Below, in pieces: positions 7,739-16,310 of a stretch of DNA of 64,000 bases. The stretch is from positions 1 through 64,000 of the forward strand of contig NZ_SAWY01000016.1 of assembly GCF_006439335.1 (NCBI RefSeq), given 5' to 3'. Source of the stretch: Litorilituus lipolyticus (GTDB taxonomy: Bacteria; Pseudomonadota; Gammaproteobacteria; Enterobacterales; Alteromonadaceae). The translations under genes were made by a program, and so were the position numbers. The notes beneath the pieces were generated by a model. It ran no database searches and was not told the origin of the DNA. It worked only from the letters and a program-made list of their open reading frames with translations. The first letter of the stretch is position 1. Each line of letters begins with the position of its first letter.

Positions 7739-7927
7739 ATGAACAAACACAATAAAACGAATGCGATTAAAAGCCCTGTAGGTTTTGGATTATCAATCGG
7801 TGTCGCAATTGGTTGTGGTATCGGTGTGGCACTAAACGATCTTGCTATTGGTGTAGGTGTTGGTTCAGCCATAGGTGTGGCATTTGGGGTTGCTATCAAA
7901 AAAGAACAAGAAAATAAGAAAGACTAA
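7739..7927 (+). CDS. Glycine-zipper-like small membrane protein
   Basis: A 62-residue protein whose residues 12-52 are almost entirely Gly, Ala, Val and Ile in a GxGxG pattern (for example GLSIGVAIGCGIGVAL and GVGVGSAIGVAFGVAI). This looks like two tightly packed glycine-zipper helices with a basic C-terminal tail. AAAGGA lies about six bases before the ATG, supporting translation. The opposite-strand frame here is a by-product of the repetitive sequence. Function is unknown; similar tiny proteins are common in integron arrays. Confidence 0.6.
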   Translation: MNKHNKTNAIKSPVGFGLSIGVAIGCGIGVALNDLAIGVGVGSAIGVAFGVAIKKEQENKKD

Positions 7928-7989
7928 AATCAGTGGCAATTCAGTACACAAGCGACGAAGTAAAAGCATTCAAATTAATTTAGGAAAGT

Positions 7990-8256
7990 ATGAATAAACA
8001 TTCGATACCATTATTCATTGGCGTAGTCATTAGCATCATAGTTGTATTACTAATAAATAACTTCACAGTTGTTGATGACTGTTTAGACCATGGTGGAAGC
8101 TTTGATTATAAAGCTGGGCAATGTGTATTGGAGACTGGAGAAATTCATGTTGCTAGTTTTACTAATTATTTAATAGCGATTTATTTTATCATTGCAATTG
8201 CCGTCGCTTTCACTGTATCAAGGCTCATCAAAAGGTTTTTAACCGGTAAAACTTAA
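7990..8256 (+). CDS. Small two-helix membrane protein with C-LDxGGSFDY-C loop
   Basis: An 88-residue protein with helices at about residues 8-27 and 57-78. The loop between them reads DDCLDHGGSFDYKAGQC, with two Cys about 15 residues apart. The CLDxGGxxxxxxxxC pattern recurs in small bacterial membrane or secreted proteins and probably forms a periplasmic disulfide; that is an inference from the topology. TAGGAAAGT precedes the ATG. It is on the same strand as the adjacent cassette-like genes. Function unknown. Confidence 0.65.
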   Translation: MNKHSIPLFIGVVISIIVVLLINNFTVVDDCLDHGGSFDYKAGQCVLETGEIHVASFTNYLIAIYFIIAIAVAFTVSRLIKRFLTGKT

Positions 8257-8317
8257 CAGCGCTTTGATAGGAATCATTGCGACAGCACCTGTTAACCAAC
8301 ATAGATGTCATCGTAAA

Positions 8318-8854
8318 ATGGATAGAATTATTAACCTCGTTGAGCAGGACGTGTTTAGGATTAACGCGTTAGATTGCATTTTTCAGCTGAACTTGCCTCA
8401 GTGTTATTTAGCCGCTGGCTTTGTTAGAAACTTAGTTTGGGATTATCTTCATAATAAACCAAAGCCAACCCCACTTAATGATGTTGATGTGATTTATTTC
8501 GATATAGCAGAAACACAGCCCAACAAGCACTTTGAATATGAAGCTAAGTTAAAAGCGATAATGCCTCAAGTGAACTGGCAAGTGCGAAATCAAGCCAAAA
8601 TGCACATACAAAATGGTGATAAACCTTATTTAAGTACACTTGATGCCATGCGCTATTGGCCTGAATATGAAACGGCCATTGCCATTCGAAAAGTTAATAA
8701 CCTTGATTATGAGTGCATATCAGCATTTGGGGTTAAGTCTTTATTTGCGTTGAAAATTACTCGTAACCCAAAACGAGATCGCACTACTTTTGAAAGTCGT
8801 ATAGAATCAAAAGGCTGGCTAACTCAATGGCCTAAGTTAACCATTTCACACTAA
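8318..8854 (+). CDS. Nucleotidyltransferase-fold protein (DUF925/COG3575 type)
   Basis: A 178-residue protein of the family often annotated as nucleotidyltransferase family protein. The segment YLAAGFVRNLVWDYLH followed by LNDVDVIYFD is diagnostic; the latter holds the DxD metal site of the polymerase-beta-like fold. A later Asp/Arg-rich end (KITRNPKRDRTTFESRIESKGW) is also typical. I chose ATG 8318 because family members begin a few residues before the LxxDxxR block; the longer TTG start at 8264 adds an unlikely 18 residues. The nucleotide target is not known. It follows the small membrane protein gene without an obvious attC site. Confidence 0.8.
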   Translation: MDRIINLVEQDVFRINALDCIFQLNLPQCYLAAGFVRNLVWDYLHNKPKPTPLNDVDVIYFDIAETQPNKHFEYEAKLKAIMPQVNWQVRNQAKMHIQNGDKPYLSTLDAMRYWPEYETAIAIRKVNNLDYECISAFGVKSLFALKITRNPKRDRTTFESRIESKGWLTQWPKLTISH

Positions 8855-8866
8855 CAAGGAGCATTC

Positions 8867-9181
8867 ATGAGAATTCAAGCAGACGTAGCAACAATAGACA
8901 TATTAGGGCATATCATTCTGTGGTTTATTTTAGTACTTATTACCTTCGGAATTGCCGCGTTTTTCTTTCCGTATTCATTCTCTAAATTTATTCTAAACCG
9001 CTCACAAGTGATTGATGAACATGGCAACCCTAGGCAAATGGTGTGTCACACCGACATTTTTGGCAACATTGGCCATGTCATTATTTGGATGATTATTTCC
9101 ATACTGACACTTGGTTTAGGTTACGCATTCTACTTTTATAAAGTGTGGAATTACTCATTAAACAATACCAGCGTTGAATAG
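8867..9181 (+). CDS. Small membrane protein made of two similar halves
   Basis: A 104-residue protein with helices at about residues 12-34 and 66-90. The two halves are alike: DILGHIILWFILVLITFG and DIFGNIGHVIIWMIISILTLG each precede an aromatic YxxxxY/F-type end. This internal duplication suggests the protein arose by repeat of a one-helix unit. AAGGAG lies seven bases before the ATG, and only 12 bases separate it from the nucleotidyltransferase gene, so the two are probably co-transcribed. Its function is unknown. Confidence 0.65.
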   Translation: MRIQADVATIDILGHIILWFILVLITFGIAAFFFPYSFSKFILNRSQVIDEHGNPRQMVCHTDIFGNIGHVIIWMIISILTLGLGYAFYFYKVWNYSLNNTSVE

Positions 9182-9220
9182 AATCTAACTAAAATATAAC
9201 GATTAAAAGGAGTTACGATT

Positions 9221-9541
9221 ATGATTAGAGGCATGCTGTTTTGCTTTACCTTAGCTGTTTTAATAGGCTGTGCTAAACCTGTGAGTTCAAGTTGTATGGA
9301 GTCTCAACGGTATAAGGTTCCTGAAAACAATTACCCGCCTGATAATAGTAAATGTGATGCGCAAGATGCTGCCGTTTATGTGATTGCTGCAACCATTAAA
9401 ACTATGCAAGAGCAAGAGAAAGAGAAAAAAGAAGCGCCTTCATCAAAAGAGCCGGTAAAATGTTCTGACATGATTGGTAATGCTCGAAAAGACTGCCTTC
9501 GAAAAGAGAAAGAACTTAATGATCCTTTAGATGAGTTTTAA
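9221..9541 (+). CDS. Small lipoprotein, Cys-rich
   Basis: A 106-residue predicted lipoprotein. The signal peptide ends in the lipobox LIGC (Cys 17), so the mature protein should be lipid-anchored in the periplasm. The mature part has four further Cys, an amphipathic Lys/Glu-rich stretch (about residues 65-80) and an acidic C-terminus. I do not recognise a family. AAAAGGAG lies about nine bases before the ATG. It is the last gene of the plus-strand accessory tract and converges on the GH3 gene. Confidence 0.65.
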   Translation: MIRGMLFCFTLAVLIGCAKPVSSSCMESQRYKVPENNYPPDNSKCDAQDAAVYVIAATIKTMQEQEKEKKEAPSSKEPVKCSDMIGNARKDCLRKEKELNDPLDEF

Positions 9542-9565
9542 CTAAAGGTTCACTTTTGCTTTACC

Positions 9566-9593
9566 ATTGTAATGCTATTTATAGCATTACAAT
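9566..9593. terminator. Bidirectional hairpin between lipoprotein and GH3 genes
   Basis: A perfect 12-bp stem, ATTGTAATGCTA with TAGCATTACAAT, has a TTTA loop. It sits between two convergent genes. T-runs are weak on both strands, so it may be a less efficient terminator. Confidence 0.6.
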
Positions 9594-9679
9594 ATCGTCA
9601 TCATTTCACCAATAAGAATCACAAGCCTCTGAATTTACTCAGTTTAGCTCACTAGTAACTTATTATTTAGATGGTCAAG

Positions 9680-11701
9680 CTACAAACTTACTGGCAGTTT
9701 TCCTTGCGCTTGCTGGTTGCCTAATAAAATGCCAATAGCGCTGTTATAGCCTGGGCTTTGTGCTGCGTTGTTATGATAAAAGCTACGATCATCAAACCCG
9801 AGTAAAACCACATCAGCATGCTGACTATAAGGCGACATTAAATAAGGTGAGCCCCTGCCAATAAACACAACAGGTTTTTGTTGTGCCTTAGCATTTGCTA
9901 GCGCCAACTCGACCAACTTGTCATAGGTTAATTTACTCTCTTTACTAGTTGAAGCTACTTTGCCAGTAGGTACAGTTACCAAATCATCCATTCCACCTAA
10001 ATCAACCAAACTCGCCGTTTTTACATTGATGGTGCTAATAAATAAATCTGACCTCTTTAATGCGGCGTTATTTTCTTTATTCATTAGAGAGCTTTTATCC
10101 GTTGCGATAACCGCGGTGATGTGAGGCTGTGCTAATTTCGCAATAGCAAACTCTTCATTAATGGCCAATGTTAATGCTTCAAACTCTAACTGATTTTCAA
10201 CTAGCACATGAATATTTAACGCTGCATTATTATTAGAATGATTATCGGCATTAGCTTTTGCATTTATATTTGCTGAATATTGCTTAAGAGGAATAAGACC
10301 TTGTTCATTCTTTAATAACACCGTTGCTTCATCTGCTAGCTCTTGTTCTAACTCAAGATGAAAGCTGCTAGCAATAATATTATTAGCTTGTTCTATTTGC
10401 TTAGCTAAACTAACGCTAGGTAAGGTTATGTAGCTTTCTTTATGATGATTGATTCTAGCAACTGAAGCTTCAAGTTCTGCTAGGGTAAATTCACCTTGTT
10501 CAATGCGTGTTTCTAGCGCTTTGCTAACGGCTTTAATAAATTGCTTAAATGCTTGAACGTCACTCGGCTTTCTTACTTTAAATGGCATCACCGCTAAATC
10601 TGCACCAGCGGTGAATGTTTCAACCGTAGCTTGTACCTTATCAAAATAATGAGCAATGCCAGCCATATCTAATGCATCGGTGGCGATAATGCCTTTAAAC
10701 TGCATTTTTGTGCGCAACAAATCATGTAAAATTTTACGCGACATGGTGGCAGGCCTAATGAAGGTTTTTCCTGATTTACTGGTAAAGGTGCTGTCATCTA
10801 AGGCAGGATATTGAATATGTGCCGTCATTATCATGGCAGGGCTTGCCTGCTTTATCGCCCAACTAAATGGGAATATATCATTCTTTTCAATAACATTAAG
10901 AGGATGGTCCACTCGAGGTAATCCTAAATGACTATCGACATGGGTATCACCATGACCAGGAAAGTGCTTTAGTGTTGCCATAATGCCATGTTGTTGCAGT
11001 GCTTTTACTGCGCTGACGCCATGCTTTGCAACCTCTATCGGTTTTTCGCCATAAGAACGCGTATTGATTACCGGATTTTGACTGTTGGTATTTACATCAA
11101 CCACAGGTGCATAATTATTGCTAATGCCTAAGGCTTTCAACTCTGTCGCAATTACATGATTTACACGTTCAGTATAATACGTTTGATGCTGTGTATAAGT
11201 TGCCCCTAATGCCATGTTACCGGCAAAAGCGGTCCCTTTATTAAAGCGAAAAACTCGACCACCCTCTTGATCTACAGAAATAATTAACGGCTTTTTCAAG
11301 GATGATTTTAATGCTGCTTGTTGTAAATCGTGAGTTAACTTAACAACTTGCTCTGTTGTATCAAAGTTTTCAGCGAACAGTACCACTGAGCCAAGGTTAG
11401 TGTCAGTGATTAATTGTGCTAACTCATCAGGTAAAGTTGTTACACCTTGCCAACAATGCTTGGGCGTATCTTCTTGCTGACAAAAATAACGAATATCTAG
11501 CGCCATTTTTTGGGCTATCATTTGATCTAACAAGGTAAAAGCAATGGGTTGTTGTTTTTCAGTCATAAGTTTCTCAATTTTCTGTTCAGCTTTGGCAGCA
11601 GCATTAAAAAGAAAACAATTAACAAGCAAGCAGTTAATTATCAAACAACAAAACACACCAAATACTGTGTCTTTAATTGACCTAGGCTTGTGATAAATCA
11701 T
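9680..11701 (-). CDS. Glycoside hydrolase family 3 beta-N-acetylhexosaminidase, exported
   Basis: A 673-residue GH3 enzyme with an N-terminal membrane/signal segment (about 14-36). The NagZ-type signature KHFPGHGDTHVDSH (about 245-258) carries the His/Asp pair used as acid-base catalyst in NagZ enzymes, and TDALDM (341-346) carries the nucleophile Asp 342. The C-terminal 250 residues form the second GH3 domain. This is much longer than cytoplasmic NagZ (about 340 residues), so it is a periplasmic or surface relative that probably cleaves N-acetylglucosamine from chitin or peptidoglycan fragments. It faces the plus-strand genes and is upstream of nothing co-directional within 40 bases except elbB. 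Confidence 0.88.
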   Translation of the reverse strand: MIYHKPRSIKDTVFGVFCCLIINCLLVNCFLFNAAAKAEQKIEKLMTEKQQPIAFTLLDQMIAQKMALDIRYFCQQEDTPKHCWQGVTTLPDELAQLITDTNLGSVVLFAENFDTTEQVVKLTHDLQQAALKSSLKKPLIISVDQEGGRVFRFNKGTAFAGNMALGATYTQHQTYYTERVNHVIATELKALGISNNYAPVVDVNTNSQNPVINTRSYGEKPIEVAKHGVSAVKALQQHGIMATLKHFPGHGDTHVDSHLGLPRVDHPLNVIEKNDIFPFSWAIKQASPAMIMTAHIQYPALDDSTFTSKSGKTFIRPATMSRKILHDLLRTKMQFKGIIATDALDMAGIAHYFDKVQATVETFTAGADLAVMPFKVRKPSDVQAFKQFIKAVSKALETRIEQGEFTLAELEASVARINHHKESYITLPSVSLAKQIEQANNIIASSFHLELEQELADEATVLLKNEQGLIPLKQYSANINAKANADNHSNNNAALNIHVLVENQLEFEALTLAINEEFAIAKLAQPHITAVIATDKSSLMNKENNAALKRSDLFISTINVKTASLVDLGGMDDLVTVPTGKVASTSKESKLTYDKLVELALANAKAQQKPVVFIGRGSPYLMSPYSQHADVVLLGFDDRSFYHNNAAQSPGYNSAIGILLGNQQAQGKLPVSL

Positions 11702-11742
11702 AAAGTGAATTCGCCTTTTTCGGCACTGTTATGCCAACTACT

Positions 11743-12399
11743 TTACTCGATTAATGCAATTACACTTTTCACTAAACGGTTAATCCCGACAGCGGCTTCA
11801 CTGATTGAGGTAGCTAGCATGTAAGCGGGAGTTGTCACCACTTTATGTGCGGGATCTATAACAACTTCATCAACGGGGCTCTCACAATGCGCTAATCCCT
11901 TTGCCGCAATTAAGTTAGCTGTACCTGTATCGGTGCCTATAGTCCCTTGAATACCTTTTGGGTAAATTAATGGCAGTAAAGCTGGGGCAATACACATATA
12001 ACCAGCTGGCTTTTCTGCCTGAGCAAAGGCCTTACCTGCAGCGAGTACATGTTCATTAATGGTGTAATTATCACCATCGATAGCGAAGTTACAGAGATTT
12101 TTTGCCGCGCCAAAACCACCGGGGACAATCAGCGCATCAAATTCATCAACGTGAAGATCATTTAGATCTTCAACATCACCACGAGCTATCCTTGCCGATT
12201 CAACTAAGACGTTTCTGGATTCATTTTCACTTACTTCGCCCGTATGATGATTTATAACATGGTGCTGAGTCATATTAGGAGCAAAACAACGATAAGCAGC
12301 TCCGTGCTGTTCAATTGCCAACATAGTTAATACCGTTTCATGTATTTCACTACCATCGTACACACCACAACCACTTAAAATTAGTGCTATTTTTTTCAT
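11743..12399 (-). CDS. elbB: Isoprenoid biosynthesis glyoxalase ElbB (DJ-1/PfpI-like)
   Basis: A 218-residue DJ-1/PfpI superfamily protein. ILSGCGVYDGSEIHE at the N-terminus, NESRNVLVESARIARG and the block VPGGFGAAKNL are characteristic of ElbB/ES1; the E. coli protein has weak glyoxalase activity. The usual DJ-1 nucleophile elbow appears as AGYMCIAPAL with its Cys. The ATG at 12399 is chosen because AAGGA is six bases upstream; the ATG six bases further upstream would abut that ribosome site. It lies between the GH3 gene and the exporter gene on the same strand, but with no clear functional link. Confidence 0.9.
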   Translation of the reverse strand: MKKIALILSGCGVYDGSEIHETVLTMLAIEQHGAAYRCFAPNMTQHHVINHHTGEVSENESRNVLVESARIARGDVEDLNDLHVDEFDALIVPGGFGAAKNLCNFAIDGDNYTINEHVLAAGKAFAQAEKPAGYMCIAPALLPLIYPKGIQGTIGTDTGTANLIAAKGLAHCESPVDEVVIDPAHKVVTTPAYMLATSISEAAVGINRLVKSVIALIE

Positions 12400-12455
12400 A
12401 ATCATTCCTTTCTCATCACTTTTCTGCCCATATTATTATGCAAAGTAGGCAAGTA

Positions 12456-13655
12456 TCACAAGGCTTGTTTAGAGGATTCTTTTTGTTTAAAGCGAACGAC
12501 TAACTGACAAGCCAGTACAATCAGTACCGAGCCAAACATTAAGCCCGCAAAAGGTAAACCCGTTCCGTCGTAAAAATACGCCAATATAGGACCTGCTAAC
12601 GCCCCGATACTCCAGCGTAAGGTGCCAATTACTGCCGTAGCCGTACCTGATTGTTCAGTAAACTTAGTGATCACTAAGGCATCACTATTTACGGCTATCA
12701 TCGAAATACTGCCCATTAACGGCAAAATAGTAACAACGGTGTAAGCTAGCGGTAATTGATAAATATTTACGATTAATAACGCTGTAGCGCAAATACACGC
12801 CAGTGTTAGCCCATACCATAACATGGCTCTAGAGCCTTTACGTGTAACTAGCCGTGTATTGGTGAAATGCGCAGTCATTAATGCTAGTACATTCACCGCA
12901 AATAGAACACTAAAGGTGTACTCTGAAACCTTAAACACTTCTAAATAAACAAATGGGATAGCCGTAATATAACTAAAGAAAGCCAAAGAAATGACCATAG
13001 AACTGGCGATATCAAGCCTTGCTTCTTGATTAGAAAATACGATTTTATAGCGTTCAATAAAGCTGTACTCTTGTTTGTTTTCGACTTTATTGGCTTCAGG
13101 TAAAAAGAAAAAGACTAATATCCAAATAAACAAACTATAAGCTGCTAAGGCAAAGAATATTAATTGCCAACTATGTGATACCAGCAAAAAGCTGCCAATG
13201 GCTGGCGCTATCATCGGCGCAAACATCATGATCATGCTGACATAGGATAAGCCTTTTGCAGTATTTTTTCCGTAGTACTCTTTAATTGTTGCTGGCACAA
13301 CCACCGTTGCTGCGCTACTGATAAAAGCTTGGCAAAACCTCAGTAGTAAAAACTGCTCAACTGACTGGACATAGGGCAATAGTACGCTAGCAACAAAAAA
13401 TCCACCAACCCCCAGTAAAACAAGCTTTCTGCGCGAGTATTTATCTGCCATTGGGCCAAATAATATCAAACCCAATGCATAGCCAAGTAAATAGATACTC
13501 AAGCTGTTTTGGATCATAGAAATATCAGTCGATAAATCTGTCGCTATCACAGGCATAGCAGGTAAATACATATCAACTGCTAGAGGAGAGACCGCTAAAA
13601 TAGCAGCAAGCAGTGGTAATAAGTATTTGAGGGAAATAGTGATATTTTTAGGCAT
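12456..13655 (-). CDS. MFS multidrug exporter, Bcr/CflA family
   Basis: A 399-residue, 12-helix major facilitator. The N-terminus SPLAVDMYLPAMPVIATDL is a hallmark of Bcr/CflA drug:H+ antiporters, and motif A appears as GPMADKYSRRKLVLLG between helices 2 and 3. These pumps export drugs or small metabolites across the inner membrane. The start codon overlaps the stop of the upstream MocR-type gene by one base (TAATG), so the two are translationally coupled. The pump is therefore probably controlled by that regulator. The true substrate is unknown. Confidence 0.88.
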   Translation of the reverse strand: MPKNITISLKYLLPLLAAILAVSPLAVDMYLPAMPVIATDLSTDISMIQNSLSIYLLGYALGLILFGPMADKYSRRKLVLLGVGGFFVASVLLPYVQSVEQFLLLRFCQAFISSAATVVVPATIKEYYGKNTAKGLSYVSMIMMFAPMIAPAIGSFLLVSHSWQLIFFALAAYSLFIWILVFFFLPEANKVENKQEYSFIERYKIVFSNQEARLDIASSMVISLAFFSYITAIPFVYLEVFKVSEYTFSVLFAVNVLALMTAHFTNTRLVTRKGSRAMLWYGLTLACICATALLIVNIYQLPLAYTVVTILPLMGSISMIAVNSDALVITKFTEQSGTATAVIGTLRWSIGALAGPILAYFYDGTGLPFAGLMFGSVLIVLACQLVVRFKQKESSKQAL

Positions 13656-15121
13656 TATGGTTCCTGTTGTTGAGTGCTATTTTTAGGGTAATCACGTACT
13701 AAAGCACCGAGAGTTTTAATAGCCTTTACGATGTCGTCTCCCCATTTAACACCAAAACTTATACGCATGTAGTTGGCGTATTTTCCTGACGGTGAAAATA
13801 TAATGCCAGGAGCAAAGCTCACACCTTGTGCTAATGCTTGCTGAAAAAAATGGCTGGTATTTACATGCGACTGACAACGTACCCAAAGTACACTGCCGCC
13901 TTGTGGTTTTGAAATACAAACTTCTGCGGGAAAATGTTCACCAATAAGTGCTCGCATTCGTTCACAATTGTAGATTAAGGTTTTTCGCAGTAAGGCTAAA
14001 TGGCGATCATAGTCGCCATTGGCAATATATTCATTGAGTGTCCATTGCTGCAACATTGGTGTAGAGCAAGATTGTGCTCGCTTAATACGCTTAGCTTGTT
14101 CTTCAAATTTTCCGGGTAGCAACCAACCAACACGGTAACCCGGTGCAGCTGTTTTAGAAAAAGAAGAACAGGTCATAACTAAACCTTTTTCAGAATATAA
14201 CTGGGCAGGTTTGGGTTTTTTCTCAGTAAAGTAAAGCTCGCTATAAACGTCATCTTCAATAAGCGGTATTTCATGTTGCTCTAATAAGGTCACCATGGCT
14301 TGGCGCTGTTGATCGCTCTTCATTGAGCCAAGGGGATTATTAATGGCTGACGAAAATAAACAGGCAGCAACCTTATGCTCTGAAAGTGCTTGTTCCAGCT
14401 CAGCTAAGCCAACGCCATCTTCTGTGCAGGTATATAGCTCTAATGCTTTCATGCCTAATGCTTCAATGAGTTCAATCATGCCAAAAAAGCAAGGCGATTC
14501 AATGGCGATAACATCACCACGCGTCGCCACACATTGTAATGCGATTGATAGCGCTTCTTGTGCGCCATTCGTTATCACAATGTCTTCTGGGTTTGCGTTC
14601 ACACCTTGTTCTTGATAACGAATAGCAAGTTGCATTCTGAGCTTGGCATCACCCGTAACTGGCCCATAACTCACCGCTTTTTCTGCCACTTTGCTTATCA
14701 CGGCGCGCATGAGTCTTGCCAATGCTTTATCTGGCGGATGGGCTTGAATAGGATTTGAGATGCCTAATGCTATGGTATCAGGAAAATGTACCGCTTCATG
14801 CACTCGCTCAATCATGTTACGACACTTTACTTCTGTGGGCTGACATTGAGACCAATTTGCAGGCCGTGGCTGTAGCGTTCTCGCTTGTTGCGCCTGTAAG
14901 TAATAGCCAGATTGTGGCCGTGCGCACACACGACCTTGCCGCTCTAACTCTAGATAAGCTTGCTTGACTGTAGGTACACTAATTTCAAATTGTCGGCTAA
15001 GCTTTCTTAGACTTGGCAATTTATCGCCCGCTTTTAACGCGCCAATGTGCTGTTGATGCTCTATAAAATCGATAACTTGTTGATACAAATACGAAGAAGA
15101 GCTTTTATCCAGTAATCTCAT
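13655..15121 (-). CDS. MocR-family transcriptional regulator (GntR wHTH + aminotransferase domain)
   Basis: A 488-residue fusion of an N-terminal GntR winged helix (about residues 10-75; KLPSLRKLSRQFEISVPTVKQAYLELERQG) and a class I aminotransferase-fold domain (about 110-475). The PLP-binding Lys is visible in SSFSKTAAPGYRVGW, so the effector domain probably binds pyridoxal phosphate. MocR proteins often sense an amino compound or PLP and control a nearby transporter or enzyme. It overlaps the exporter gene downstream and is divergent from an EamA transporter; a pair of 12-base direct repeats lies in the shared upstream region. The ATG is at 15121. Confidence 0.92.
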   Translation of the reverse strand: MRLLDKSSSSYLYQQVIDFIEHQQHIGALKAGDKLPSLRKLSRQFEISVPTVKQAYLELERQGRVCARPQSGYYLQAQQARTLQPRPANWSQCQPTEVKCRNMIERVHEAVHFPDTIALGISNPIQAHPPDKALARLMRAVISKVAEKAVSYGPVTGDAKLRMQLAIRYQEQGVNANPEDIVITNGAQEALSIALQCVATRGDVIAIESPCFFGMIELIEALGMKALELYTCTEDGVGLAELEQALSEHKVAACLFSSAINNPLGSMKSDQQRQAMVTLLEQHEIPLIEDDVYSELYFTEKKPKPAQLYSEKGLVMTCSSFSKTAAPGYRVGWLLPGKFEEQAKRIKRAQSCSTPMLQQWTLNEYIANGDYDRHLALLRKTLIYNCERMRALIGEHFPAEVCISKPQGGSVLWVRCQSHVNTSHFFQQALAQGVSFAPGIIFSPSGKYANYMRISFGVKWGDDIVKAIKTLGALVRDYPKNSTQQQEP

Positions 15122-15124
15122 AAA

Positions 15125-15161
15125 CTGTATAGGTTACATTTTCATATTTCTGTATATGTTA
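15125..15161. promoter_or_regulatory. Direct-repeat operator candidate for the MocR regulator
   Basis: CTGTATAGGTTA (15125-15136) and CTGTATATGTTA (15150-15161) differ at one base and are 25 bases apart centre to centre. They lie in the intergenic region shared by the MocR gene and the EamA gene. MocR regulators commonly bind direct repeats close to their own divergent promoters. The first repeat is four bases from the MocR start codon, as expected for autorepression. Confidence 0.6.
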
Positions 15162-15231
15162 TTACATCAAATAATCAGTAAACTGTCACTTATTATCTAA
15201 ACTGCTTTTAGAAATATGGAAAACATGCAAC

Positions 15232-16149
15232 ATGAATAATACCTTTTTATATATTATTACCGTGCTTATTTGGGGCTCAACTTGGATAGCCATTAACTAC
15301 CAGTTAGGTGATGTTGCTGTGGAAGTCTCTGTGGTATATCGTTTCGCGTTAGCAGCATTAACCCTTTTTATCTTTGCATATTTCAAAAAGTTACCCATGC
15401 AGTTTTCGCTGTATCAACATGGGCTATTTGCCCTGTTTGGTGTTTGCTTATTCGGCATAAACTATGTGTTACTTTATAATGCTCAGCAACACATAAACTC
15501 AGCATTAACTTGTATTGGTTTTTCTAGCTTAATGCTTATTAATATTGTTAATACCCGAATCTTTTATAAAACTAAAATTACTAAGCAAGTGTATTTTGGT
15601 GGTGCCTTCGGTTTATTTGGCATAGTGGTATTATTCTGGCCTCAATTAAGTGATGTTGAATTAGGCGCTGCTACGCTATTGGGCTTAACGTTATGTGTGA
15701 TGGGCACTTTCTCAGCGTCAATGGGCACTATGATTTCCATACGAAACCAAAAAAATCACATTCCTGTTTTACCCGCCAATGCCTGGGGTATGTTTTATGG
15801 TGCTTTCTTCATGGCCATTGTTGCTGTAGTAAAGGGTAAGGCGTTTACTTTTTCTTATACCTTTGAATATATAAGTTCATTAGTTTACTTATCTATTTTT
15901 GGCTCAGTGATTGCCTTTGGATGTTATTTAAGCTTAATGACCAGAATTGGCGCGCATAAAACGTCATACGCTAATATTATATTTCCAGGTATTGCGGTAA
16001 TTATCTCAACGTTCTTTGAAGGTTTCGTTTGGTCAAGTTATACCGTTATTGGCTTAATGCTGATGGTTGTTGGTAATTTAATTGTGCTATCAAAGCCAAG
16101 AAAAACAAAAGCTCTTAAAACAAGCGATAAAAAAGTTATTACCGCCTAA
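15232..16149 (+). CDS. EamA/DMT-family metabolite transporter
   Basis: A 305-residue protein with ten hydrophobic helices arranged as two EamA repeats. The N-terminal IWGSTWIAINYQLGDVAVEVSVVYRF is typical of DMT transporters. The family moves amino acids, nucleobases or drugs, usually outward; the substrate is unknown. It starts 110 bases from the divergent MocR gene and the repeats described there may control it. A 10-bp hairpin follows its stop codon. Lys-rich C-terminus faces the cytoplasm. Confidence 0.85.
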   Translation: MNNTFLYIITVLIWGSTWIAINYQLGDVAVEVSVVYRFALAALTLFIFAYFKKLPMQFSLYQHGLFALFGVCLFGINYVLLYNAQQHINSALTCIGFSSLMLINIVNTRIFYKTKITKQVYFGGAFGLFGIVVLFWPQLSDVELGAATLLGLTLCVMGTFSASMGTMISIRNQKNHIPVLPANAWGMFYGAFFMAIVAVVKGKAFTFSYTFEYISSLVYLSIFGSVIAFGCYLSLMTRIGAHKTSYANIIFPGIAVIISTFFEGFVWSSYTVIGLMLMVVGNLIVLSKPRKTKALKTSDKKVITA

Positions 16150-16154
16150 GCGTT

Positions 16155-16181
16155 ATTTTGTTGGCTAGTAACCAACAAAAT
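16155..16181 (+). terminator. Hairpin after EamA gene
   Basis: ATTTTGTTGG pairs perfectly with CCAACAAAAT across a 7-base loop, six bases after the stop codon. It lacks a long T-run, so it may be a weak terminator. Confidence 0.5.
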
Positions 16182-16227
16182 GTTCTAAGAATTAATCATT
16201 AAAGCATACTCAAATGGCAAGGAAACT

Positions 16228-16236
16228 TGCTATAAT
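16228..16236 (+). promoter_or_regulatory. Extended -10 promoter of fbp
   Basis: TGCTATAAT matches the extended -10 consensus TGnTATAAT exactly. There is no good -35, which is normal for this class. The fbp start codon is about 75 bases downstream. Confidence 0.6.
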
Positions 16237-16310
16237 GCCGAAAGTTTTTTTAGATGTTTTCATAAAACATTTCACTACAACATAAATGATAAGGTTATTT
16301 AGGTAAGCCA

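Noticed and set aside
7699-7899. Minus-strand 66-codon frame rich in Pro, Thr and Ala
   Set aside because: It is the mirror of the glycine-zipper gene; the repetitive GGT/GCA codons leave the opposite frame open. No ribosome site was seen.
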